DNA from: Zygnema cylindricum
Lineage: Eukaryota > Streptophyta > Zygnematophyceae > Zygnematales > Zygnemataceae
Reading direction: 5' to 3'
NCBI GenBank assembly: GCA_037447655.1
Contig: JBBHKE010002689.1
Coordinates: 155,642 to 219,641, forward strand
DNA length: 64,000 bases
Below, piece by piece: positions 1 to 9,700 of this stretch. A model generated the notes under the pieces. The model was not told the origin of the DNA, ran no database searches, and was given only the letters and a program-made list of their open reading frames with translations. The translations under genes were made by a program, and so were the position numbers. Position 1 is the first letter of the stretch. Every line of letters starts with the position of its first letter.

Positions 1-431
1 TCTCTTAAAAAAAAAGTCGGCGGACGCCTTCCGCCCTCGAAATGTACCATGACCCACTTGCTGAAATTAATCCGTACCTTCAAATATTTTCCGTACTGAA
101 ATTGCGTCCTTTGCAATAAATGCGCCTGTCGCAAATAAAGTACACTTGTCCAAATACGATGCTCCGTACTCGCGGCGTACATAATCAACATTTCATATAT
201 TTCACATCGAATCGCTTCCCGATCCGCCGTCCATTTGCAAACGTATTCCAAGCCACTCAATAACTCCCTCACGTCCTTTTAATTCCAATCGTTCAATTAC
301 TCCCCACAATCCACAAATCCATTTGAACCTCTATTTGTACCACCACATTATTTCCAGTAATAATCTACGCACGAAACGTTGCGTGCGCACAAAATGTGGC
401 GTACGCACGAAACTAACATTTCAAAACAACA
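1..431 (-). repeat. LTR family D, copy D1 (truncated by window start)
   Basis: Matches by eye the right-hand parts of 47120-48279 and 59100-60126, including the AATCGCTTCCCGATCC palindrome remnant near 210 and the terminal TTTCAAAACAACA. The right end at 431 has the CA terminus of a minus-strand LTR. It sits directly against copia C coding sequence, so it was probably inserted there. The left part lies outside the window, so solo LTR versus 3' or 5' LTR cannot be decided. Confidence 0.7.
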
Positions 432-823
432 TGAAGTGGGAAGACTAATCAATTTTATGAATAGTACCAGGTCGGATTTGGCTGCAGCTGTAGGAGTGCT
501 GAATAGAAGTCTAAATGCTCCCACTAAGAGAGATTCGGAGGCAACTAAGAGAGTCCTTAGATAATTGTTAAGAACTAGGGATCTATGGTTGCATTTGGGT
601 GGAGGGAATACTAACATCACTACTTGGAGTGATGCCACTAATGGTGATGCTCCGATGAGGAGATGTACTTCTGGATATGTATTGTACGTGGGTGATGGAG
701 CTTGTTGCTAGAGTAGCAAATAGCAAAAGGTTATTGCTCAGTCCACCATGAAGGCTGATAATATGGCCTCTTGCTCTTCTGTAAAATAATTGATGTGGGT
801 CAAGTCTTTGCTTGGTGAGCTTG
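432..823 (+). pseudogene. copia C RT end/RNase H, first piece
   Basis: Translates as the end of a Ty1/copia reverse transcriptase and the first half of RNase H, with recognisable VGRLINFMNSTRSD, TTWSDATNGDAPMRRCTSG and AQSTMKAD blocks. Several stop codons interrupt it (for example after KRVLR near 562, and in place of Trp codons near 708-722). The frame breaks at 823 with LLGEL and resumes at 5165 with LG, so element B1 was inserted here; the 5-bp duplication GCTTG flanks B1. Non-functional. The 5' part of this element is outside the window or replaced by D1. Confidence 0.8.
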
Positions 824-2014
824 TGAAACTGTGAGACCTCCATTGGCCCTCAGAGTATGCAGATCCAAAGAAGCTAATCTAGATAGTGCCGACTCCAAAC
901 TTGATATAAACCCAAATGACTGACCCCTTGATAGTTAGAACCCCAATATAGATTCACCCCTGTGAAATAACACTTTCTGTGTGCTGAGTTCCACCACAGA
1001 ATGCAAAGTTAGAATATGAGATTTGGACACATTCACACACTTTGACTTTCCCTTAGAAATGCAGCCACCCTGGCAGACAAAACCTCTAACCAGCTACACC
1101 CCTGTGTATCCTGGACTTTCTAGAGTCTGTAGCAAAAAGAATCACTGAAAATGGTCGATTAAATTGATAGTTATGGCTGGCCAAAGTTTGCCATTTATAC
1201 AAGGTGCTCTCTAGAAGAGGCAGCTACTTACCCAAAATTTTCTAAGTCCTATTCCTTCTCTAAAACTCTATCTACTGAAGTACGGCACCAATCAAATTAG
1301 TGTGTCGTACAGAAAAGTATAGGTGCCGGTGTACTTTTTGTACGGCCATTGTACAACATGGCCAAAATGTCGACACGTGTCATAGCCGAATTTGTTACCG
1401 CAATCTCCGGAGTCGCTGCAATCCAACATTGTCGCGCCACGTGTCATATGACGTGGCGATGACTGAAAAACGCCAAAAGTTCATAATCCGTGATCGCGGT
1501 GCCTATCGTGGCCGTCCGATCAAACCGGATACAATTGTAGCCGTTGAAAATATACATGCGATATTTGTTTCGCGTTCGAAACAAATGCGCGGTATCCATT
1601 TCATAAAATACATTAAATCGTACTCCGTACTATATAAAACTGTATCTATGCATTACGTATCTATTTCCGTTAGACGAACTAGACTACGTGTACAAATATA
1701 AATATCTGTCAAACCTATTGTACTCTAGCACTGTATTTAGACTTATTGGTTAAAGCGAACGGCTAGTTTGACAGATGGCAAGTATTAGGATCAAATCCTG
1801 GGTCCGTCACTCCTTTTAGATAACTATATTAAGAATTGCCTTCCTGTCCACTTTGGACAGCCTAGGCAGCCATTGATCTAACTCCTCTTCATGTCTTTAG
1901 TGATTGCGACAAGTGTGGGGACTTGAGTGGAGAGTTAGAGGTAGGTTGTCAGTGTCCCCTTTTTGCCTTTTTATTTTACAATCTCTAGACCTAGAAAATA
2001 CTTTAATTTCAACA
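824..2014 (-). repeat. B1 3' LTR
   Basis: 1191 bp, begins TG and ends CA in plus orientation, very similar to 3976-5164 along its whole length. Contains the antisense tRNA-like module (1737-1810), the ACACGTGTCA-type ACGT motifs, the TATA-like region and the GACTC hairpin shared with the other LTRs of this clade. Confidence 0.88.
1737..1810 (+). other. tRNA-like module, antisense in B1 3' LTR
   Basis: Reads GGTTAAAGC (D-arm/A-box-like) and GGATCAAATCC (B-box-like), about 45 nt apart, followed by GGTCCGTCA. It is on the strand opposite to the element. No matching 5' acceptor strand is visible, so it is not a complete tRNA gene. Confidence 0.65.
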
Positions 2015-2032
2015 CTCTCCTTATTTTCCAGT

Positions 2033-2065
2033 CTACTTACTTTCAACTCCCATCAAAAACAATAA

Positions 2066-2116
<51 letters not shown>

Positions 2117-2623
2117 CCTTTCATTTTTCATTTTTCCTTCATGAAGCTTCAAGCGAATACTTTTATATTTAAGAAAGTGTATTAGATGACCAAAAATAAT
2201 TTCATCTTGTTGATCATACATTTTATTTTGCATGCCACTTTTCATAAATCCGATTAAAGATTTTATCCACCTTCTCCCCTTTTCATCCAACCAGAATCTA
2301 CTTTCCATTTTGCATTTCCAACAGTCTGCCCCATCCCCAACTTGCAACACATACCCGGATGATAACCCTTTTACAGGCACATCTTCACAAGCGACATCAC
2401 ACCAAGTAGTGATGTCAAATCCATCCACCCCCAAATATTCCCAAAAAACACTAGTCCCCACTAAGTTCCTCATAAGATCTACATCTTCCGTACTCATATT
2501 TTTATCCATGATAATTACCCCATTTTCTGAACTTCCCTCACTCTCTCCCATGGAATTTTTTCCACTATCACTTTCTATTTTAATTCCCAATAAATATATT
2601 TTCTCCCCTAAACCTTTAGTCAA
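2033..2623 (-). CDS. B1 second ORF, RT/RNase H patchwork remnant
   Basis: An open frame of 196 codons that aligns by eye in pieces with copia pol. KIYLLGIKIESDSGK corresponds to the RT segment KYILGIQMERDRGK, NLVGT to YLVGT, DITTWCDVACEDVPVKG to the RNase H start DITTWSDASYGDAPMRR, and GFMKSGMQNKMY to a later RNase H block. The segments between them are missing, and the YVDD motif and most RNase H acidic residues are absent, so enzymatic activity is not expected. The C-terminal part runs through a (TA)n tract and is probably not real protein. B2 has the homologous frame at 52868-53422, which suggests that the patchwork predates the spread of the family. Function unknown. Confidence 0.55.
2070..2113. 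repeat. (TA)n microsatellite
   Basis: About 44 bp of uninterrupted TA dinucleotides near the 3' end of the B1 internal region. It is not seen at the equivalent place in B2 (around 53400-53470), so it arose after the two copies separated. Confidence 0.95.
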
Positions 2624-2671
2624 ATATTTCTCTTGTCCCCTATCCTTTAAAACCCCCTCTAGAATTAATTA

Positions 2672-3975
2672 TCACCTTTCCTCGAAATCCGTTGAAGTCT
2701 CCCTTTCCGACCAGTTTTCTGTTTCCAAAATAGCTATGAAACTATCCTCAATATTTTGAACTCTCTCAAGTATCTCCTCTCTCTTTACTTCCCTTATACC
2801 TCCAAAAGCACACTTTTGCTTTCGTGGAATTTCTGTGTGCTTTTCTCTCTTCCCTATACTACTAATCCGGAGAAGCTCTAAAAAATCTTCATCCTCTTTC
2901 TCCTCTTCCCCTTCTTCCTCCTCATCCATATTCCAACTCCTAAGTTTTTCCAAACAAGGGCATTCCTCCATATTATGACCCGGTTCCCTACAAAAGAAGC
3001 AAACCCCCTTTTTCAAAGCTCCCCTTTCTTTTCCTCTCCCTCTTTTTCCACCAAAGTTCCGATAAGGTTTACCTTTGTCTTTCTTTCTCTCATCACGCTT
3101 CGGCTCGTCACCACCGTTCCTCTCATCACGCTTTCGCTCTTCACCACCGTTCCTCTCATCACGCTTCCGCCAATCACCACCAGTTGAAAATGCATTGACC
3201 CTGTCGCTTCCCCTACGAAGCTCCAAAGTGCTTTCCCTCACAAGAATTATCCCCATGGTAAAGCTCCAAGTCCATGAGGAGCCATCCTTTGCGTGCATAT
3301 GACAAATGATGTTTTCGTACTCATCTAGAAGTTTCATAAGTAGTGTATTAATCTTACTCTCCTCAGATTCTACATATCCCGCACTAGTAAGCTCAACATA
3401 TAACGCAACAATATCATTGCAAAACTCTATCATGCTACCGCCCTTTATAAACGTAGGCCTCTATTTCATGTTTTACTAATTGCTGCCTCTAAATAGTCTC
3501 ACTCTTATAAATTTTAATTAGTGCTTCCCATATCTCTGAAGACTTGGTTAGACTTAAAAGAGTGATAGCTATCGACTTAGACACATATCTAAGTATGAGA
3601 TGTTTTGCTATAGTGTTTTTATATTCCCATATTTTTTTGTCATTTTCTTCAGTTTTAATCCCTACATGTGGTACCATAGCTGAGAGCCTAGCTCCCCTCA
3701 CCATAGGTGTCCCTTTTTCCTTCTCCCCTATTTCCCCATCCACGGAAAGATTTTTCCCTTCACCTTCCGTTGCATCTGAAATCCGGTTGATATTTTGGGC
3801 AGCCTCAAATGAATCTCTATAGTAAGCTCCTCCAAAGCCAGGTGGTGGACATCTCACTTTTCCCGAAACAATTCCCCATAAGTGCTTCTCGAAAAGCAAT
3901 CCCGCCATTATAAACTCCCAATAAGTGAAGTCTGTTCCATCAAACATAGGCACCCTAGATGGTGGGCCCATAACT
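2672..3975 (-). pseudogene. B1 gag
   Basis: Copia gag-like protein. The N-terminus is MGPPSRVPMFD followed by FTYWEF and GIVSGKVRCPPPGFGG; a zinc knuckle CFFCREPGHNMEEC lies towards the C-terminus after an RDERNGG repeat tract, with an acidic E-rich stretch behind it. Compared with B2 the frame is broken by a nonsense codon after YKSETI (near 3489) and by one extra G near 3442. The expected start codon in the LTR end is ATC instead of ATG in the 5' LTR of this copy, so the original Met is lost. Gag would package element RNA. This copy is non-functional. Confidence 0.8.
3961..3975 (-). other. B1 primer-binding site (half-tRNA iMet type)
   Basis: On the minus strand AGTTATGGGCCCACC directly follows the LTR end. 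It is one base different from the GGTTATGGGCCCACC of elements A and B2, and is complementary to the anticodon arm of plant initiator tRNA-Met. Confidence 0.75.
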
Positions 3976-5164
3976 TGAAACTCTGAGACCTCGATTGGCC
4001 CTCAGAGTATGCATATCCAAAGAAGCTAATCTAGATAGTGCCGACTCCAAACTTGATATAAACCCAAATGACTAACCCCTTGACAGTCAGAACCCCAATA
4101 TAGATTCACCCTGTGAAATAACACTTTCTGTGTGCTCAGTTCCACCACAGAATGCAAAGTTAGAATATGAGATTTGGACACATTCACATACTTTGACTTT
4201 CCCTTAGAAATGCAGCCACCCTGGCAGACAAAACCTCTAACCCACTACACCCCTGTGTAGCCTGGACTTTCTTGAGTCTGCAGCAAAAAGAATCACTGAA
4301 AATGGTCGATTAAATTGATAGTTATGGCTGGCAAAGTTTGCCATTTATACAAGGTGCTCTTTGGGAGAGGCAGCTACTTACCCAAAATTTTCTAAGTCCT
4401 ATTCCCTCTCTAAAACTCTATCTACTGAAGTACGGCACCAATCAAATTAGTGTGTCGTACAGAAAAGTACAGGTGCCGGTGTACTTTCTGTACGGCCATT
4501 GTACAACATGGCCAAAATGTCGACACGTGTCATAGCCGGATTTGTTACCGCAATCTCCGGAGTCGCTGCAATCCAACATTGTCGCGCCACGTGTCACATG
4601 ACGTGGCGATGACTGAAAAACGCCAAAAGTACATAATCCGTGATCTTGGTGCCTATCGTGGCCGTCCGATCAAACCGGATACAATTGTAGCCGTTGAAAA
4701 TATACATGCGATATTTGTTTCGCGTTCGAAACAAATGCGCGGTATCCATTTCATACAATACATTAAATCGTACTCCGTACTATACAAAACTGTATCTATG
4801 CATTACGTATCTATTTCTGTTAGACGAACTAGACTACGTGTACAAATATAAATATCTGTCAAACCTATTGTACTTTAGCATTGTATTTAGACTTGTTGGT
4901 TAAAGCGAACGGCTAGTTTGACAGATGGCAGGTATCAGGATCAAATCCTGGATCCGTCACTCCTTTTAGATAACTCTATTAAGAATTGCCTTCTTGTTCA
5001 CTTTGGACAGCCTAGGCAGCCATTGATCTAACTCCTCTTCAAGTCTTCAGTGACTGCGACAAGTGTGGGGACTTGAGTGAAGAGTTAGAGGTAGGTTGTC
5101 AGTGTCCCCTTTTTGCCTTTTTATTTTCCAATCTCTAGACCTAAAAATTACTTAAATTTCAACA
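3976..5164 (-). repeat. B1 5' LTR
   Basis: 1189 bp LTR, TG...CA. The right end TTTCAACA (TGTTGAAA on the element strand) abuts the GCTTG target duplication. The antisense tRNA-like module is at 4887-4960. Confidence 0.88.
4887..4960 (+). other. tRNA-like module, antisense in B1 5' LTR
   Basis: Same module as 1737-1810: GGTTAAAGC, then GGATCAAATCC with a T-arm-like TCAGG/CCTGG pairing, then ATCCGTCA. Opposite strand to the element. Confidence 0.65.
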
Positions 5165-5444
5165 GCTTGGTCACCTTAAGAGTGGTGTGCAGAAATTATT
5201 TTGTGATAATCAAGCAACAATCGCTATTGTTGCCAATCCTAAACATCATTTTAAAGCTAAACACCTGGACATAAGACTTAGCTTTGTTAGAGAGAAGGTA
5301 GAAAACAAAATAATCAGTTTAGAGTATATACGAGATAGCGAGATGGTAGCAGACATGATGACCAAACCAATGCCTTCCCGAAGCTTATTTTCTGCTAAGA
5401 GAAGTGTGGTCTGAAATTAAAGAGTGACTAGAAAATAAGGGGAG
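5165..5444 (+). pseudogene. copia C RNase H, second piece
   Basis: Resumes the frame interrupted at 823. Shows FCDNQATIAIVANPKHHF, KHLDIRLSFVREKV and MVADMMTKPMPS, the usual C-terminus of copia RNase H, ending near 5414. The purine-rich GAAAATAAGGGGAG at 5430-5444 is the polypurine tract immediately before the C LTR. Confidence 0.85.
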
Positions 5445-5676
5445 TGTAGAAATTAATGGTTCTTTTAGTATTTTCTAGGTCTAAAATGAAATGTAGAAAA
5501 AAAGCCAAGGCAGTCTTCCTCTAACTCCTATTTTCAACTCTCACACTTGTTGCAGTCACTAAAAATGAAGAGGTAGCTATAGCCATGGCTGCTTGTGCTG
5601 TCTAGAGAGATACAAACAGTTGTTGTTGAAAAGAGGAAATTAATAGTTCACTTCTCTAATTTATTTATACTTTAAA
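5445..5676 (+). repeat. copia C 3' LTR, first piece
   Basis: Begins TGTAGAAATTAATGG right after the polypurine tract. Contains the clade's U3 block with CACACTTGTTGCAGTCACT and CCATGGCTGC. Cut at 5676 by element A; continues at 12119. Confidence 0.85.
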
Positions 5677-5765
5677 TGTTGAAATTTATAGATTTCTAGA
5701 GTATTTTCTAGGTTTAAATATGTTTTTATAAAAAGAAAAAGAAAAGGACGGACAGCCTGCCTCCA

Positions 5766-5820
5766 CCTCCGCTCTCTAGCCCCCATACTTGCTGTAGTCA
5801 CTAAAGGAAAGAGAGAGAGG
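5766..5820 (+). other. U3 hairpin block with conserved loop (A)
   Basis: A pyrimidine arm CCTCCGCTCTCT and a purine arm AGAGAGAGAGG bracket a loop containing CCCCATACTTGCTGTAGTCA, followed by ATCCATGGCTGCC. The loop core and CCATGGCTGCC recur in all sister LTR families while the arms differ and stay roughly complementary. Confidence 0.55.
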
Positions 5821-5882
5821 TTGATCCATGGCTGCCTTAGTTCAACAGACAGCTATTTTTAGTAGGTTACTAAAAATATACT

Positions 5883-5968
5883 TGACGGACCAGAGATTTG
5901 ATCCCGGTACCCGCGGTTCGTCAAATCGACCGGTAGCGGTCAGCTTTATCCTAATAGACTAGGACCAA
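5883..5968 (-). other. tRNA-like module, antisense in A 5' LTR
   Basis: On the minus strand: GGATAAAGCTGACCG (A-box-like) then CCGGGATCAAATCTCTGG (T-arm/B-box-like) then TCCGTCA. The B-box is slightly degenerate. Copy in the 3' LTR at 11273-11358. Confidence 0.6.
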
Positions 5969-6230
5969 TGCTAAGTGCTATGGTATGTGATAGATATATA
6001 TTTAGTTCGAAAGGATAAAGTTCATTTAACTAAAACTGTTTACGGCGTACATATATACAGTTTTATAAAGTACGTCGTACGACGCTAATTCAAAACGGAT
6101 ACCACGCATTTTATTTCTACATCGGAACAAATATCGCGCAAGTATTTATTCCGGCCAAGATTACGTTTCGCATATAATCCAACGGCGCACATCATCGCCG
6201 AAATCTCGGAGTGGTCACTTTGGCATTTAG

Positions 6231-6510
6231 TGACGTGGCATCACCTGGCGCCACGTGGGGAGACATCATTCGGTCGCGGGAATTCCGAGGAACGTACGGA
6301 TGAGTGGAAAGTATACACGCGTCCACTTATGGCCTTGTCGTACAGAGGCCGTACAGAAAGTACATCGGCAGCAATACTTTCTAGTACTATACAGTTTTGT
6401 GATTGGTTCGTACAGGCAGTAGATAGGAGCTGTGAGAGGGAATTAGGAAAAACTAGGACTTAGGAAAATTTAGGTAGATAGTCCTCTCTCTCAGAGAGTT
6501 TGTATAAATT
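6231..6510 (+). promoter_or_regulatory. A 5' LTR promoter
   Basis: Contains TGACGTGGCA and CCACGTGG (6251-6258, a G-box-type ACGT palindrome), several GTAC cores between 6292 and 6420, a CTCTCTCTCAGAGAG inverted repeat, and a TATA-like TATAAATT at 6503-6510. The transcription start is expected 25-35 bp downstream. Equivalent blocks occur in the sister LTRs. Binding of bZIP/bHLH factors (ACGT) and SBP factors (GTAC) is inference from the motifs. Confidence 0.6.
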
Positions 6511-6573
6511 GGCATCTTTGCCACCCTATAACTTATCGCCTGGTTGGCCGTTTTCAGTGATTCTTTTTTCTAC

Positions 6574-6589
6574 GGACTCAGGGGAGTCC
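6574..6589 (+). other. small hairpin downstream of the TATA box
   Basis: GGACTCAGGGGAGTCC forms a 6-bp stem with a 4-nt loop. It is preceded by the conserved CAGTGATTCTTTTTTCTAC. It recurs in A, B, C, M, N and A2 LTRs with paired substitutions in C. Confidence 0.6.
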
Positions 6590-6703
6590 ATGCTACACAG
6601 GGGTGCAGTCAAATTGTCAGTTTGCCTTCTTGGGCAGTAGTGGTTGTGGCTTAAAGTGGGTTAGTTAAATACTATCTAGAGGCTTCCTGTATTCTGTGGT
6701 CCA

Positions 6704-9700
6704 ATGGAGGACACAGAATTGCAGGTTATGGGCCCACCCTCTAGGGTGCCCACCTTCAATGGATGTGGGTTCATCTATTGGGAAGCCATGATGATGGGAG
6801 CTTTGTGTGAAAAACGATACTGGGGTATCGTCAGTGGACAAGTGAAACGTCCACCTTCAGGAACTCCACCAGGATTTGGGGGAGTAAGGTTTCCTGCAAC
6901 AACGGCTGCCTCGGCGGAGGAGGCAGATGATGGGGACAGCAGTGTGTCCGAAAAGGGGAAAGGGAAGGAGACACCCCTTACTCCTATTGCCACAGTATCG
7001 GGAGCGGCAATCGTGAAGACCGTGGAGAACGATACTCAAATGTGGGAGGATGTAAACATGGCTGCCAAAAACTTCATTCTGAGGCACCTCACTCAAGGTT
7101 TGGCCACTCCTCATCTTCACATTTACAAGGCCGAGGAGTTGTGGGTGAGTTTGGTGGAAATTTATAGAGCTGGAACTATTCAGGAGCTCCAGTTGGCTGA
7201 GCAAAAGCTATTGAGTTACACTTACAAAGGAGGAAAGATGTTAGATTACTGTAATGATCTTTCTTGTTTGCATACAGAAATGGAAAGTGCCGGGTGGATA
7301 GGTACAATGAAAATGAAAGTTAACACCCTTATCATGAAATTACCAGATGAGTTCGAAAACTTAGTGTACCGAGTACAGGGAATGCCTGATAGTTCATGGA
7401 AATGGAACACAGTAGTCGGGATGATACTTGTGCAGGAAAACACAATGGAGATTAGGAGAGGAGGAAAGAGCATTCAAGCTCTAGCAGTAGGAGGGGACCG
7501 ATGGGGAAAGGACCCGAAGAAACCTTATAGAGGGGAAAGAGATCTTTCAGGGGGACAAAGGCCCCCAAAGGGTCTTTGTCATTATTGCAAAAAGCCGGGG
7601 CACTTTATTGCAGATTATGTCAAGCTATCAGAGCTGAGGCTCCAAGAGAACCGTGGAGGGGGTTCTTCCGGAGGGAAGAAAAAGGCACTTGTGGTTACAA
7701 AGTTGTCAGGAGAAACCGAGGATGAGTCCTCTGAGGAGGATGGGGAGCTTCTTCTTGACGAGAGTTTGGAGGAGAAGGAGATTCCTCGGAGGCAGAAGTG
7801 TGCCCTTGGAGCCATCCGGGAAGCTCCACAGGAAGGATGGATCATCGACTCAGGTGCATCCATGCATATGTGTCGTGATAAAGAACTCTTCACTAAGTTA
7901 AGAAAGATTCCTACTGTAGAGATAGAGTATGGGGATGGGAGAGTGGTAACTACAGATCTAGTGGGATCAGTAGATCTGAAAGTCTTAGTGGAGGGTAAGA
8001 CTTCTATACTTACATTCTCAGATGTACTTTACATTCCACAGCTGAGTAAAAACCTTGTCTCTACGTCTGTGTTAGATGACAAAGAGTTTGATACCTTCAA
8101 AAGAAAGGGAGTCTTTACAGCTAAGTATGGGGATGAAGTTTACTTCACAGCAGATAAGGGTAGCCAAGGAATGTTTAGGCTTAACTTGAGTAATAAAAAG
8201 AAGAATGCTTTCTATGTTGGTGTTCCTGAGGTGATGATTTGGCATAAGCGGTTGGGGCATGTACATTTTGATAGGTTAAGGGAAATGAAAAAACTTGGGG
8301 TAGTAGATGGCATTGAGTTTGGGGATAATGAAATGATGGATGATTGTAGTGGTTGTGCTCAAGGTAAGGCTCACAGACTTCCCTTTCCCAATGCCGCCAC
8401 ATGTAGAGGTGAGAAAGTATTAGATTTAACCCACACAGATATTTGGGGGCCTGCAAAAGTACCTTCGGTTGCAGGAAAGAGGTTTATGATGACAATAACT
8501 GATGACTGGTCTAGATACTCTAGAGTCTACTTTCTGAAAACAAAGTCTGAAGCATCAACTTACTTCAAAGAATATAAAGCTTGGAGTGAGAAGTTGCATG
8601 AAACCCCCATTAAAAGGATAAGGAGTGATAATGGGGGGGAATATACCTCTAACGAGTTTGAGGAATATTTGAGAGATGAGGGAGTGCAGCACCAGAAAAC
8701 TGTACCATATAACCCAGAACAAAATGGGGTAGCTGAGAGGTTGAATAGAACACTAGGAGATAGTGCATGTAGTATGTTGGCAGACAAGAAAATAGGAAAG
8801 AGATTTTGGGCAGAGGCAATGAACTGTGCCAACTATATTAAAAATAGAGTCCTTACCTCAGCTGTAAAGGGAGTGACACCTTATGAGAGATGGGTTGGAA
8901 GGAAACCAGATATCTCACACCTTAAAGTATTTGGTAGCCAAGTTTACAGTCTTGACACGGATAGGAAAAACTGGAAACTAGATGCTAAGGGAAAACCTGG
9001 ATACTTTGTGGGATATGATGAGGATGTTAAGGGATATAGAGTCTATGACTTAGCAAAGAAAGATATCATTCTGGTCAAACACTTAGTTGTCATGGATGAA
9101 GGGAAGTCATTTGACCCCTTCAAATATACAAAGAAGATAAGGATCAGATTTGAGTCCGAAAGTGAGGAGAACTCAGTCGTTCCCGAAAAAGACATGAGTG
9201 AAACTGTGATTACAGATTCAGGGGAGATCGAAGATACAGGAGACTCACCGGAAACCTCACATACTCCTATGGACTTCGAGGAGATGGAAGAAGCGGGACA
9301 AGATACGGTTTTTATGGACAGGGGAGCCGATGAGACAGTGAGAAGAAATCCAAGACTTCCGTCCATTCCAGCTTCGGAGTTTGAGGGAGGAAGGAGGAGC
9401 AGCAAAAGGATACAGGAAAAACAAGCTGCCCATAAGGTAACTAAGCTATCTCACCCAGATGAGCCTCAGTCTTACTTAGAGGCAGTGAATAGTCCAGAGA
9501 AAGAAAGATGGATTAGAGCCATAAATGATGAGATGGCTTCTATCATGGAAGCAAATACTTGGGAACTAGCGGATTGCCCTCCAGACAGAAAACCTATTGG
9601 ATGTAAATGGGTATTTAAACTAAAACTGAACCCAGATAATACAATTGAGAGGTATAAGGCTCGATTGGTAGCAAAGGGGTTCACCCAAAAAGAGGGGATT

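Larger units (their letters stand above)
824..5164 (-). mobile_element. B1, gag-only LTR retrotransposon (TR-GAG-like)
   Basis: Two LTRs (824-2014 and 3976-5164) flank an internal region of only about 1.96 kb, read on the minus strand. Perfect 5-bp target duplication GCTTG at 819-823 and 5165-5169. The internal region has gag with a zinc knuckle and a short second ORF, but no protease, integrase or complete reverse transcriptase. A polypurine tract, read on the minus strand, lies at 2015-2029. The same arrangement recurs at 50296-54674 (B2), so this is a family that moved in the deleted state, presumably using enzymes of an autonomous copia such as A. Confidence 0.88.
5677..6723 (+). repeat. 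A 5' LTR
   Basis: Begins TGTTGAAAT and ends GAATTGCA. In order: U3 hairpin block (about 5739-5857), antisense tRNA-like module (5883-5968), GTAC/ACGT-rich promoter, TATA box near 6503, small hairpin 6574-6589, and at the very end the gag start codon ATG at 6704. Confidence 0.95.

Noticed and set aside
1300-1701. 133-codon ORF (MCRTEKYRC...) repeated at 4450-4851
   Set aside because: It lies antisense in both B1 LTRs and is conserved only because the two LTRs are nearly identical. The same region in B2 and other LTRs has no matching long frame, so it is not treated as a gene.
2033-2172. Coding tail through the (TA)n tract
   Set aside because: The YIYIYI run comes only from the microsatellite, which B2 lacks.
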